A stretch of DNA of 64,000 bases from Steinernema hermaphroditum (Eukaryota; Nematoda; Chromadorea; Rhabditida; Steinernematidae): NCBI GenBank assembly GCA_030435675.1, contig CM059623.1, positions 8,954,012-9,018,011 of the forward strand, given 5' to 3'. Shown piece by piece: positions 21,029-30,427 of this stretch (the first letter of the stretch is position 1; every line of letters begins with the position of its first letter). Below the pieces are notes generated by a model. It did no database searches. It worked only from the letters and a program-made list of their open reading frames with translations, and was not told where the DNA came from. The position numbers and the translations under genes are program-made.

Positions 21029-22280
21029 CCCGGAAGGCACTAAACGGAAATGTTCTAGTGGACACCCAAACGTGCGAATCGCGAGAACACAGTCGAGGGT
21101 CGTAAAAACTTTTACGGGCTCCGAAAGGAGGCTAAGAAGCCGCTATCTCCGCCACAAGACGCCACAGATCAAACGATGTCCAAATTTATGGCGCGTGGAA
21201 TGAAACGTGGCTGGCGGTGGAAGGCAGAAAATGAGTGATTTAAGGCCATGTTTGGTCACTTTTGGGGAGGTACTTTGCAAAGAGATAAGAAGGGGCTGTG
21301 TAGGTTGGTTGTCTGTTTACGAACGCATCATTATCAAAACTATGTATGTACAGAGGATCAAGCGACTCAGTGTGAATCAGTTGGCTTCGATGACCTCATC
21401 TTGTAATGCATACATGGCTCTTAACTCTGACGACGCAAGGTGTGCAAGTAAACTGTTCTTTAACAAAATATGCAATTACTCAGAATCACAAATGCGAGCT
21501 CAAAAGCGTCCGCTGTTCCACAAAAGCCCAAGAAGATCCGCATCCGGAGGTCCACCTATTCCCAGATGCCTACCAGTTCGACATTGACGTCATGCTAGAA
21601 ATGAAACCGGCTGCAAGAGGTGGCGAGACATCCTCTGTTTTGTCTATTTGTCTATTATGTCATGCAAGGTCTCTGATTCATGAATTGAAGTCAAAGTGCG
21701 TTCCAAGTCGTGGCCTATCAACGTCGTCGACGTTGATCATCAACAGTAGCAATTCGCCCAAATTTACAACCTCTTCGGCGACGATGTTGTAGCGTATCGC
21801 GCCGGAACACTCCGGCTTCTCGTCTTTCTTTGTGGCTGAACCCTAAAGCTCAAATCAGTTCCTTTGAAATCAATGGGTCTCGCACGGATCGTTCATAAAA
21901 TAGTGCATAAACGCATCACTTCACACCGCGGAACATTGCTTTCGCCACATTTCTGCACTTCCCTGCAGCGTATAAGCCAGAAATCGGCGCCACTCCAATC
22001 AGATCGACGCCTCGAAGCGTCCAGGTCGTCGGCCCTAAACCAAAAGAATCTCTGAAAAGCATCCAAAATACACTCAAAAAAACACACAAAGGGGAAATAA
22101 TCCGTGCGGGACCGAAGGGTGAGGGGCTTAAGGGACGCAGTTTGCGTCGCATTTTGGCGTCTTTCGCGTCGGGACACGTGGTCAAAACGATGTCTTGGCA
22201 CCTTTTGCGATGCTCCGACGACTTAAATACCCCCCGTTCCATGCACTCGGTTCAAACCGAAGACGCCCTTCACGGTGGCC
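21029..22280. other. intergenic, contains an inverted copy of the dispersed repeat
   Basis: Bases about 21625-21700 (GAGACATCCTCTGTTT, TGTCTATTAT, GTCATGCAAGG) match, in reverse orientation, the repeat at 7395-7455. A coding-like stretch near 21480-21620 has no start or splice support. Bases 22000-22280 are the upstream region of the homeobox gene. Confidence 0.4.
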
Positions 22281-22811
22281 ATGGACCCCAACCTGATGCA
22301 CCAGCTCGCCCTGCTCGCCGCCCAACCCAACTTTATCCTCGCCGCCTGGGCCAGCCTGAACCAACAGCAGCAACAGTCCAACTCCCTAGTGAACCTGCTG
22401 ACGCCAAACCTCCTCTCGGGGGGTCTTCCGATGACGCCGCCGTCCACGAGCTCCTCCTCCAACGTCGATACTTCGCCCGAAGCCGAGACGCCCTCGGGCG
22501 ATCGGAAGCGAAAGCGCATCCGTACCACCTACAGCCCTAGTCAGACGGAGCGTCTGGAGGCGGCCTTCCTCCAGAACAACCATCTCAACGCCGAGAGCCG
22601 GAAGCAGATCGCCGAGCAGACGGGCCTCGACGTTCTCCAGGTGAACAAGTGGTTCCAGAACAGGCGCAGCAAGCAACGGAAGCAGAGTCTCCCCAAGAAC
22701 GAGGTAGCTACTGTAGCGGAGCCTGTCTCGAAGGAGGACCCGAAGAGTGGAGAAGATGAGAGGAAGGAGGACGCCGACGAGCAGGATGAACCGCCCGAGA
22801 AGAAGCCGTAG
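22281..22811 (+). CDS. divergent homeobox transcription factor, single exon
   Basis: A 176-aa protein on one exon, unlike its multi-exon neighbours. The homeodomain spans residues 77-136. Recognisable positions are R5 (Arg81), L16 (Leu92), F20 (Phe96), and W48-F49-Q50-N51-R52-R53 (residues 124-129). Position 47 is lysine (QVNKWFQNRR), where isoleucine or valine is usual, so DNA preference may differ. The N-terminus has a poly-Q run and an S/P-rich stretch; the C-terminus is acidic. Q50 suggests a TAAT-type core site. No paired, LIM or POU domain is present, so I do not assign a subfamily. An AATAAA lies near 22888. Confidence 0.85.
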   Translation: MDPNLMHQLALLAAQPNFILAAWASLNQQQQQSNSLVNLLTPNLLSGGLPMTPPSTSSSSNVDTSPEAETPSGDRKRKRIRTTYSPSQTERLEAAFLQNNHLNAESRKQIAEQTGLDVLQVNKWFQNRRSKQRKQSLPKNEVATVAEPVSKEDPKSGEDERKEDADEQDEPPEKKP

Positions 22812-23966
22812 CTTCGTGGCCAACTCCTAGGACTTCCAGATTTCTATTTGGGTTAATTGGATTTATGGATGTGCATATCACGTCGAAATAAATAGAAGAC
22901 CACCGAATTCTACCGTACCTCTTTCGTCTGTTGCTTCTCTTCGTCGATCGTATTCAGAGGCTTCGATTAGGTAGGGAGCTGTCCAGATCAGCCGAACTAT
23001 GGAGTTTCTTTCAAAAGACGCGCCATTTGTTTTTTAGATTACGGTAGGAAACAAGGACTTCACAATCGGTGAGAACGAACACTAAGGTGGAACGAAATAT
23101 TGCGATAGTGTTTTTCGGGTCAAGGGGCAGGTCAACTGGAAAATACTTAACTTATGGTCTCCGAATCGAGAATCCTTGAAGTTCGAAGTGGATCTCCTCC
23201 GGAGTGCGCTAAGAAGGTCCCTCTCGTCTTTTGATTCTCGGTCGATCTCGTTGTCCTAGGCTGTGGTGGACAACTCTATAAATGCGCCTAAATCGCGGTG
23301 GCATTCCTAATTGACTTTTAAATGCTTCGAAAGGCGATGCGACCGGGTCATCATCTGCTGGTCATTGCCAGTGTGAAGGAGGAGAGCCTCAGCTCGAAAT
23401 CGAACCTTCTTCTTCGTCCTTTAGAAGGAGTCAGGAGTCTTTGGTAATGATAGGTCATTGATAGACTCAAGGTGATTGACCACAAAATCCACAATTCATT
23501 AACTGGGCATCACACAGGCCAGCTTCTTGTTGTGAAGTCCGATTCTCGCCTTCCCACAGCACGTCCTTCGTGGAAACGCGCACAGTTCCTGGCCACAGCG
23601 CTCTTTTGTGTACTGCCTGACGTCGCCTCTGAAACTCCATTTTTTTTTTTTTTTTTTTTACACGATTTATCTTCCCGAATCAACGGCTTACGCCGTGCAG
23701 GACGTCTCATATATACACAAAGAAGAACAGAGTCAGACCGTGGTCGCTGATTTTTTCTGATTTCGGTGGAGCAGACGAATCCGAATAGAATGCAGCGTTC
23801 CCATCAGTATGCGCGGGCGTCGAAGTCGTGAAGAGTTGATTCCGGAAGAGGCGCGGCGGCGGAGAACAGCGAACGGAACGGAGGGGCATCTTCGGTTCGG
23901 CTGGCGGCGCGGACTTCGGAGTTGCAACGCTTCTTCGGCTTCTCTGGCGCGGGTAGAGTCGGGCAG
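22812..23966. other. intergenic with a T20 run and a diverged repeat copy
   Basis: A run of about 20 T (23640-23659) is followed by sequence (CAACGGCTTACGCCGTGCAG) resembling the dispersed repeat at 7395-7455. Together these look like a retroposed copy with its A tail on the minus strand. No gene seen in the rest. Confidence 0.35.
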
Positions 23967-24528
23967 TCATGACGAGCTTCTTGGCGAGACGGTGGAACTA
24001 CGGCTCCCTGGTGTTCCAGGCCTTCTGGGAGCCGGGGCGATCATTGCGCCAACAGCGACGGCCGAGAACGACCGCTCACTTAACTCATTCGGCTCAGACA
24101 GCCTCAGAGAGAGAGCGAGTGGACGACCCGACCGATCGCTGGGGGCACAAATGAAAGACCTGAAACTCCAACGTGTGAGATAAAAGTGCAAAAGCAGAGA
24201 CGCACACACACGTTCCCTGCAAGCAGCGTCGGATTCGGACGGTCGTTCCACAGAGGCCGCAGACGTCGCTGCACGAGCTTGTCCAGGCCAACCACGTCCC
24301 GGGCAAGTAGCTTTGATCTGCCTACAGTGGAAGGATGAGGATAAGGGCAGCTATTCTGTAGTCAGTTTCAATAGCTTAGAGATGCCCCCACAACGGTTCT
24401 TTTCCATTAAGAAAAGATCGTTAAAACAGTCAGGTTATAGAGGGTCTGTCGAGACTATCCTACTGTTTCTATGCACTCACCTGTGCTGAGACGAAAAGCG
24501 TAAAGGCTAGGAAAAGGGGCACGTTCAT
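23967..24528 (-). CDS. small secreted thrombospondin type-1 repeat protein
   Basis: Exon 1 (complement 24528-24481) encodes a signal peptide (MNVPLFLAFTLFVSAQ). Exon 2 (24321-24212) encodes the core of a TSP1 repeat in the nematode style (WLAWTSSCSDVCGLCG, then RIRRC). A join to 24159-23967 keeps frame and gives 116 aa, but that last exon has weaker coding character and is uncertain. TSP1 repeats bind glycosaminoglycans and matrix proteins; the ligand here is unknown. The gene precedes a ShKT gene on the same strand by about 200 bases. Confidence 0.6.
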
Positions 24529-24728
24529 AATCGTTGTGTGGAACGAATAGGATTACTCAAATGGACGCCCTCTGAGCAATTGACCCGAATTGAACTGTTT
24601 CGAGAGAGTAATCCATTAGGGAGAGCGTCGAAACCAGGCACTTAGGACTGTATCTTTGCGAATCAGGTTTTATCGAGTGGAGAGTGACCGGGGAGCAACA
24701 CACGACAACGCATCGACGAGAGGAACAA

Positions 24729-24954
24729 TCAGCACTTCTCACAGGTGGAGCCACAGTACTTGGACATCAGATCCTCGTACTTCTTGTCGTTGCAGAACTT
24801 CGAGAGCTGGTCACAGTACTTGCCTGAAAGGGACAGTAAGACTCGGTTCAGGCTGGGACTGCCCACTTCTGTCGGCGCATTTCGCTCCTAAGACGGCGGT
24901 AAAAACGGAGAGAAGGACGAGGGCCACGAGGAGCACGAGAGGGAAGACCTTCAT
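24729..24954 (-). CDS. secreted ShKT-domain peptide
   Basis: Exons (complement) 24954-24867 and 24823-24729 give 60 aa. Residues 1-23 form a signal peptide (MKVFPLVLLVALVLLSVF...). The mature peptide is a single six-cysteine ShKT domain starting KCADR and ending with the pattern CxxxCxxC. The ATG follows an acceptor by one base. Nematodes encode many ShKT proteins; most are thought to be structural or to modulate channels or secreted enzymes. Nothing in the sequence shows a target, so no activity is claimed. Confidence 0.85.
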
Positions 24955-25225
24955 TCTGGGAAATACACTCTGGGACGTCGATGAAGGGGCTTTATAGGGG
25001 GAGACGATGTTTGTGGAGAGAGGAAAACAGGAGTCGATGCAGTGGAGACGGGCAGCTGGGCAAACCACTGTTGGAAAACTGTTTTTCAGTATCCGATTCT
25101 GTATGATAGAGGCAGAACTCCATTGCCACAGTAGAAGTGTGCAGGTCCCGCGATCTCCAAACATCGAAACATAGTTGTAAATGGATGATTTATTGTCGCA
25201 TTCAGCATCACCTCACTGACATAAA

Positions 25226-26172
25226 TCAAACGAAGAAATAAGGGGCGAAAGAGTGGCTCCCTATGCCGCAAGTGTTCTTGCCCCGCTCGATCCTAAAGTA
25301 GCCCGCTTCGCCCCACTCCTTTCCCCAACTGTTCTTCACGATCCAGAATCGGACTCCGTTTTCCGTCCCGAATCCGACGATGAGTGCCACGAGGTCGAAC
25401 TCCGAAGTGCTGCACTCCGTATCGGTCACAATTCCGCTCTTGTACGATCTGAGCGAATGCCTGGCGTCGAGAGCTGCAAAGGGGTCTCAACTGCTTCGCT
25501 CGGCGACCTTCGCCTACTAGCTACGACGGAGCCGTGTTTCATGAGGTAGCGCGCCATGATGTCCTCGTCGTGAAGACGGACGTATCCGTCGATCTTGACA
25601 GCGACCTCGGACTGGTTGAATCTGCACTCTTGGAGATCCTTGGCGATGTAGGGATAGGTAGCGTTGAGCTGGATACCGCCCAGGGTCAAGATGCCCCTAT
25701 GAGGGGTGAGTGGATGGTGGGTGCTTTCAAACGTACTCAAAGGTGCTTCCTGGATAGAGAGCAGTTCTCCTGGAGGAACAGTCGACAACTTCCTGCTCGG
25801 AAAGGGTGTAGAGCTGCCCTGTCCTCAGAGCGCATCCGCTCTCGACGGCACCGACGGCGGCGAAGATGTCGGACACGTTCAAAGCTCCCTGAGCCTTCAC
25901 ATCGGTGACCAGGCCCTGCTTTCTCCAGTCGTATTCCGCTGGAAGTGCCCTTCTGAGGCCTCCCAGAAGGGACTTGAGGATCTGAAAGGTCCCAACTCGA
26001 ACATGAAAGGGTCCTCCAGCTGTTCTAACACCTTTTTCGACACTTTCCGGCTCGTTCTAAATGCGCACACATGTAATCGCCGAGATGAAAGTAAACAGAC
26101 CTCGACGATCAATCGATAGAGAACGATAATGAGCGCGGAGAGCAGCAGGATCGTCGCCACTATCCTCAACAT
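25226..26172 (-). CDS. cathepsin-like (peptidase C1) pseudoprotease, membrane-anchored or secreted
   Basis: Exons (complement) 26172-26101, 25981-25737, 25696-25518, 25473-25226 give 247 aa. A hydrophobic N-terminus (residues 1-20) leads almost directly into a C1 papain fold starting near EYDWRKQG; no I29 propeptide is present. The glutamine of the oxyanion hole is kept (KAQG), but the block that should read like CGSCWAF is ALNVSDIF: the catalytic cysteine is serine and the neighbouring disulphide cysteine is gone. The catalytic histidine region reads [11 protein letters not shown], with leucine for histidine. Only the NSWG asparagine block remains. It cannot be a normal cysteine protease; a binding or decoy role is inference. 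Confidence 0.82.
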
Positions 26173-26297
26173 GGTGTTGTGACTATGACTCAGCGGTCCG
26201 TTCAAAAAAAACAGATTGGAATTGCATCAGCTCACACTAAAATTGCAGTTTTCACGGTGACTATTAGAAAGAAGAATTTGAGAAATGAAGCTAGAGA

Positions 26298-26371
26298 GCC
26301 GCCATAGCTCAGTCGGTTAGAGCGTGGGTCTAATAAGCCCAAGGTCGCAGGTTCGACCCCTGCTGGCGGCA
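26298..26371 (+). tRNA. tRNA-Ile (anticodon AAT)
   Basis: A 74-nt cloverleaf. Acceptor stem GCCGCCA pairs with TGGCGGC, followed by discriminator A. D arm AGCTCAGTCGGTTAGAGC, anticodon loop CTAATAA, and a T arm with a GGTTCGACC core are all intact. The A34 would be edited to inosine. Another tRNA gene lies 156 bases downstream on the same strand. Confidence 0.95.
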
Positions 26372-26527
26372 GAGTTTTTGGTATTTTTTGGCTCTGTTGA
26401 ATACAAACGATGGCTTCGGATTTTAGTTTTCTGCGGGATGTGAGTGGAGAACGACGGAGTGGGCTTGTATGAAGTAGATATGAAGGGCTTGTATCACAAC
26501 AACACTTCGGTCGACTTCGACAGCCAT

Positions 26528-26609
26528 GATCAGGTGGCCGAGTGGTTAAGGCGATGGACTGCTAATCCATTGGGGTTTCCCCGCGTGAGTTCGAATCTCA
26601 TCCTGGTCG
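26528..26609 (+). tRNA. tRNA-Ser (anticodon GCT)
   Basis: An 82-nt cloverleaf with the long variable arm typical of serine tRNAs. Acceptor stem GATCAGG pairs with CCTGGTC (one G-U), discriminator G. The anticodon loop is CTGCTAA. The T arm holds AGTTCGAATCT. A short T run follows as a Pol III terminator. Confidence 0.95.
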
Positions 26610-26682
26610 AATTTTTTTGGCCCTTGCTAGATGCCTCAAATATGGTCTTTTAGGCCCTCTTAGAATAAGAAAAATTTATTTC

Positions 26683-27156
26683 TCAACTACAAGGAACTAC
26701 AAGGAACATCGCTATCACAAGGCAGATGCCGAAGGTGGAAGAAGGGACGGCCGAATTGCACAGATCACCAGTGCAGCAGTGGAGATCGCACTGCGCTCCG
26801 AAGATCGTCGCCGAGAGCTTCCCCGGTTTCTGGAGACCTCTTGATTCATCATCCTCAACGGCTCAACCTACCGTACATCGCAGCTGGATCAGTTTGGAGT
26901 GCTCGACGATTTCATTGTCGCAGGCTCTAACGACACTTCCGTTGTACACTGATTGACATATAGGTATTGTCACAAGAGGTGTCTTACGGATTATCTTGGC
27001 GCAGAAGTCGTCGTAGACCATATGGGTGGTGCTGCAGTTCTGGATGTCTGTGGGATATTCCACATCAGGATCCGTCGACATGCGGAAACACCGTAGGGAA
27101 AGGGTGGCCTGGAAGATGACGACCATGAAAAGAGCCGTAGACAGAATGGAGGGCAT
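26683..27156 (-). CDS. second Ly6/uPAR-type three-finger protein
   Basis: Exons (complement) 27156-26988, 26948-26872, 26829-26683 give 130 aa. A signal peptide (MPSILSTALFMVVIFQATLS) is followed by LRCFRMS at the start of the domain and CDLHCCTGDLCN at its end, the Ly6 closing signature. A hydrophobic C-terminal segment (GICLVIAMFLVV) suggests a GPI anchor. Exon layout resembles that of the other Ly6-like gene 6 kb away (three exons, phase-1 then phase-0 introns), so the two are likely paralogues by old duplication. Function unknown. Confidence 0.8.
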
Positions 27157-30035
27157 CACTGAAATGGTGGAAATGAGGATACGGTCATTTCCCCTTTAAG
27201 GGGGTACCTATCCGAGAAAGAACCAAAGATCATCGCTGTGACTCTAAGATGACCGATGGAAAAGTTGTTTTCTGTCGTGCACTCTAAGTTTGGGTGGTGT
27301 CATCTTCGATGCTATCAGAACCAGTTTACTAGGAGACAACAGAAAGTGTACTTTTCAAGCCAGGTGGAAATCAAAGATTTATACTGTGAGTATTAAATCT
27401 TTAAGATGACTAGCTCCTAGATGCAGAGATCTTGAATCTTTGGTGTGTGAAGGGCAGAATCCATTCAAAAGGAAGGATCGTGAGAAGGAAACGGAGGAGA
27501 ACAATCGAATGCGTCAAGGAAGTCGCCCACTTGTTCGGAACTCTCGAAATGACTTCCTTTCAGAGAGATCTAATTCATGTTCCTATGACTAAACCCTCAA
27601 AGCCGTTTCCGTTTCTGTTTTCCACACCATTTCTGTCCATTTCATGTTTCGCATAGCCATGGCAATTTAGCTTCGGATCTAAACATGTCTGCAAAAAGTC
27701 ACCCAATCGGTTCTATGGACTTCCGGGACCTCGGGCACTTCGCCTACTCGAGATTTACCCGCTAATGGCTTCCTCGACGACTACTAATCGTGGGACTTTA
27801 CTGGGGACGAGGAAGAGGCGGGAATGTCTTCCGGGAAGAACTCCATTTTCGGGCAAACAAACACTCCGGGGAGATGATGCAGATTGTGTAATTCGATCGT
27901 CGCCTCGAGTTCTCAGAAAAGGAATGTTTCCACTCGGCGCGGATATAAACATTGAGACCTTTCGTATTTACGTCCTTTCTTCCTCATCCCAAGGCTACCG
28001 TAACCTCATTCGAACTCCCAGAATGTGACCCCCGCTTCCGTCCGAACCTTTCCGGGTGCGCGTACTCTAGCCACAAAGGCCTTGCGCTCTGCTTAATTGC
28101 TCTTCAATTAGCCTCGGGCGCGCGAATTAATTTCCGAAATAGTCGTCTTCCGAGTGCGTTCTCTAAATATCGGCGCCACTGGAGCGCCACGTTCCAAATC
28201 CCGACGTCACACCTCCGAATAAATTCTCGATTTCTCTCCCGGCAACTGACTCCGAATTATAGCCCTGCGCCCCCAATTTGCATTCGACATTTCGATTTCT
28301 GCGCATTCACTCCCAAAAGTGGAGTTCTTGTAGAGTTTGTCGTTTCGTCTGGATCGACTCTCTCCAAAAAAGCGCATTCCACGGTGTTCTTTTGCACCTC
28401 TTGCAGGTTTTTGGTCTTGAAATGAATTTGCCGTTTCCCTTTTGTTAGGCGGGCTTTGAATTGTTCTTCAACGCATAGCTGCGTATTCTAAGAAGTGATC
28501 CTTTGAGTCTTTCTTATAAGGACAATGAGCAAAAAAGGTATCACTGCCAATCAGTCAGAATATTTCTCGCCACCGAAAACCCTGTTTTATACGGAAGTGA
28601 CTGATCGAGTTCAGATCGGAGCCTGAGATCGAGTGAACACTCAAAAGCCCTTCGGCTGTTACCACCCTTGACAATGCAAAAACCATGAGAAACTTGCTTT
28701 CAAAAGCTGATGACAGATGACAGTTAACTTTGCCAACATGGCGCCAACTGTCCGCGTGGTCCAACTGCCTAGAGCTAATTTTTAATAATGTAGGCCGATC
28801 TGAGACCCTCGGAAGGTTCCCATGAAAGTTTGTAAAAAATAAAAAACGATTTTTTAAATATTTTTTTTTGAATGAATTTCAACAAGTTTTTTAGAACATC
28901 AAGCTTCAATTTTTTGAAAGTTGCCTGATTTTAGGATTCATCAGAAATGTGTCCATGGAGTGTCGATAGAGCCGGAGACATTTCCTAGGAAACCGATGTT
29001 AATTTTCTGCAGACATATGCACAGATATATGGCAAAAGCTCAACTTCCTCTGTTTCTGAACAGTTTGCGTTTTTTTTTTGACATTTCCATATCGAGTTGA
29101 CAGATGTTGAGTTGAGTGGTTTCTAAAAATTGTCGGAAAAGTGCCGACCACAGCGTTCTTTTGTGCCTCCAGCTGTCCTAACCATGTACTTCAAATCGCT
29201 CCATCTGCTTCCACATTCCAATTCACTTGACCATCCTAATTGCGATCTTGCGATCTTCTCCTTTCAGAAGTCTGCGTTTTGTCCCAAACACCGTAGTCTC
29301 AACGACGTCGGTGGTCCTCCAACACGGCGTCTTATGTGCACTTTAATCCGAAAACATGTTCTTTTATGCATCATTCACGCATAAAGGTCCATTGCCATCG
29401 GATTAACATTCTTTCTGCGTGGCGCTTCCTGTCTGTTCCATCTGAGTAGACAGACCCGCTAGACAGAGACCAGACAGAAGCCATGCAGAGACTGGAAACT
29501 CCCTTTGGCGTCATAGGGGCACACACATTGTGGCGAAGTCCAGAGTCATCAAACGGCAACATTCCCTATTTTTAGAGTCACAATTAGCGCGTCGGGATGG
29601 CACTTCAGTCGCCTCCCTCTCGGCTCCACTCATTCGCTTGATCCAATTAGGTCTCCGCACTTCTGGAATCCGCACGGAAATTCCATTGTTCCAGAAATCT
29701 TCCAAAAAGGCGCTGCAGCGCGCTTTTCGGACGGTCACGCGACGTGCGAAAGCCGAAAGTAACGTGGCCATCTGCTTGTTTCGGCGCGAAGTGCCCTTGT
29801 CTTAGAGTTTACGTCTTCAGTGCCATCCTAGCGAGGAGAGGGCCGCGATAGTCGGGCATTCTCATGGAAGTTCGACCTTTTTGGAAGCTTTTTATGGAAG
29901 TATAACATTTGGTGGTTTTCTAGATAAAAAGGAATATTCCATGTACAACTCTCTGACACTTAGAAAAAAGTGATGGTGGCCTTTAACTGGCCCCTTTGGT
30001 CTTCTGCTCTTCTGCCCACTACGTGCAGATGGCCG

Positions 30036-30140
30036 TGACGTCATTTGCATAAGCGTACGGCCTTTACAAGTGATGTGCACGGGAAATTCCCGTGTTCAGC
30101 GAGGTCCCTACGGGGCGGACTGTAGGCTTGCATAAAAAGA
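30036..30140 (+). promoter_or_regulatory. promoter-like cluster: CRE, octamer, dyad, TATA-like box
   Basis: A perfect CRE (TGACGTCA, 30036-30043) overlaps by one base a perfect octamer (ATTTGCAT, 30043-30050). A 17-base perfect dyad CACGGGAAATTCCCGTG follows at 30078-30094, then a TATA-like CATAAAAAG at about 30131-30139. Order and spacing resemble a Pol II core promoter with upstream elements. No open reading frame of note starts downstream, so a noncoding transcript or an enhancer is possible. There is no expression evidence. Confidence 0.35.
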
Positions 30141-30400
30141 GCTTGTTGATCTCAGGGATGCGGTCTCTGGAAGCGGTTAAAAAGAATCGAAGATCTGATC
30201 CTGAGGTTTCGCTTCAACTGTGTTCTCAGGGTGTTTGCTCTGGCAGCTCGTGTTTTCACTCAATGTGACGTCCAGGCCTAAAGTACAGGCAAGGTTTCCT
30301 TTGTACTATCGAAGAAACGATTACTGGCCCTCGCCTTCTTCGGCACGTCATGCTCATTGGAGTGGGCATTTCACTTTTAGATTTGTGCACCTAAAGTTCG

Positions 30401-30427
30401 ATTAGTGGTGGTGCGCCCACCACTAAT
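30401..30427. repeat. 27-base perfect inverted repeat
   Basis: ATTAGTGGTGG at 30401-30411 and its exact complement CCACCACTAAT at 30417-30427 flank a 5-base loop. It could be a dimeric protein-binding site or an RNA hairpin. It stands alone without a gene nearby. Confidence 0.5.
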
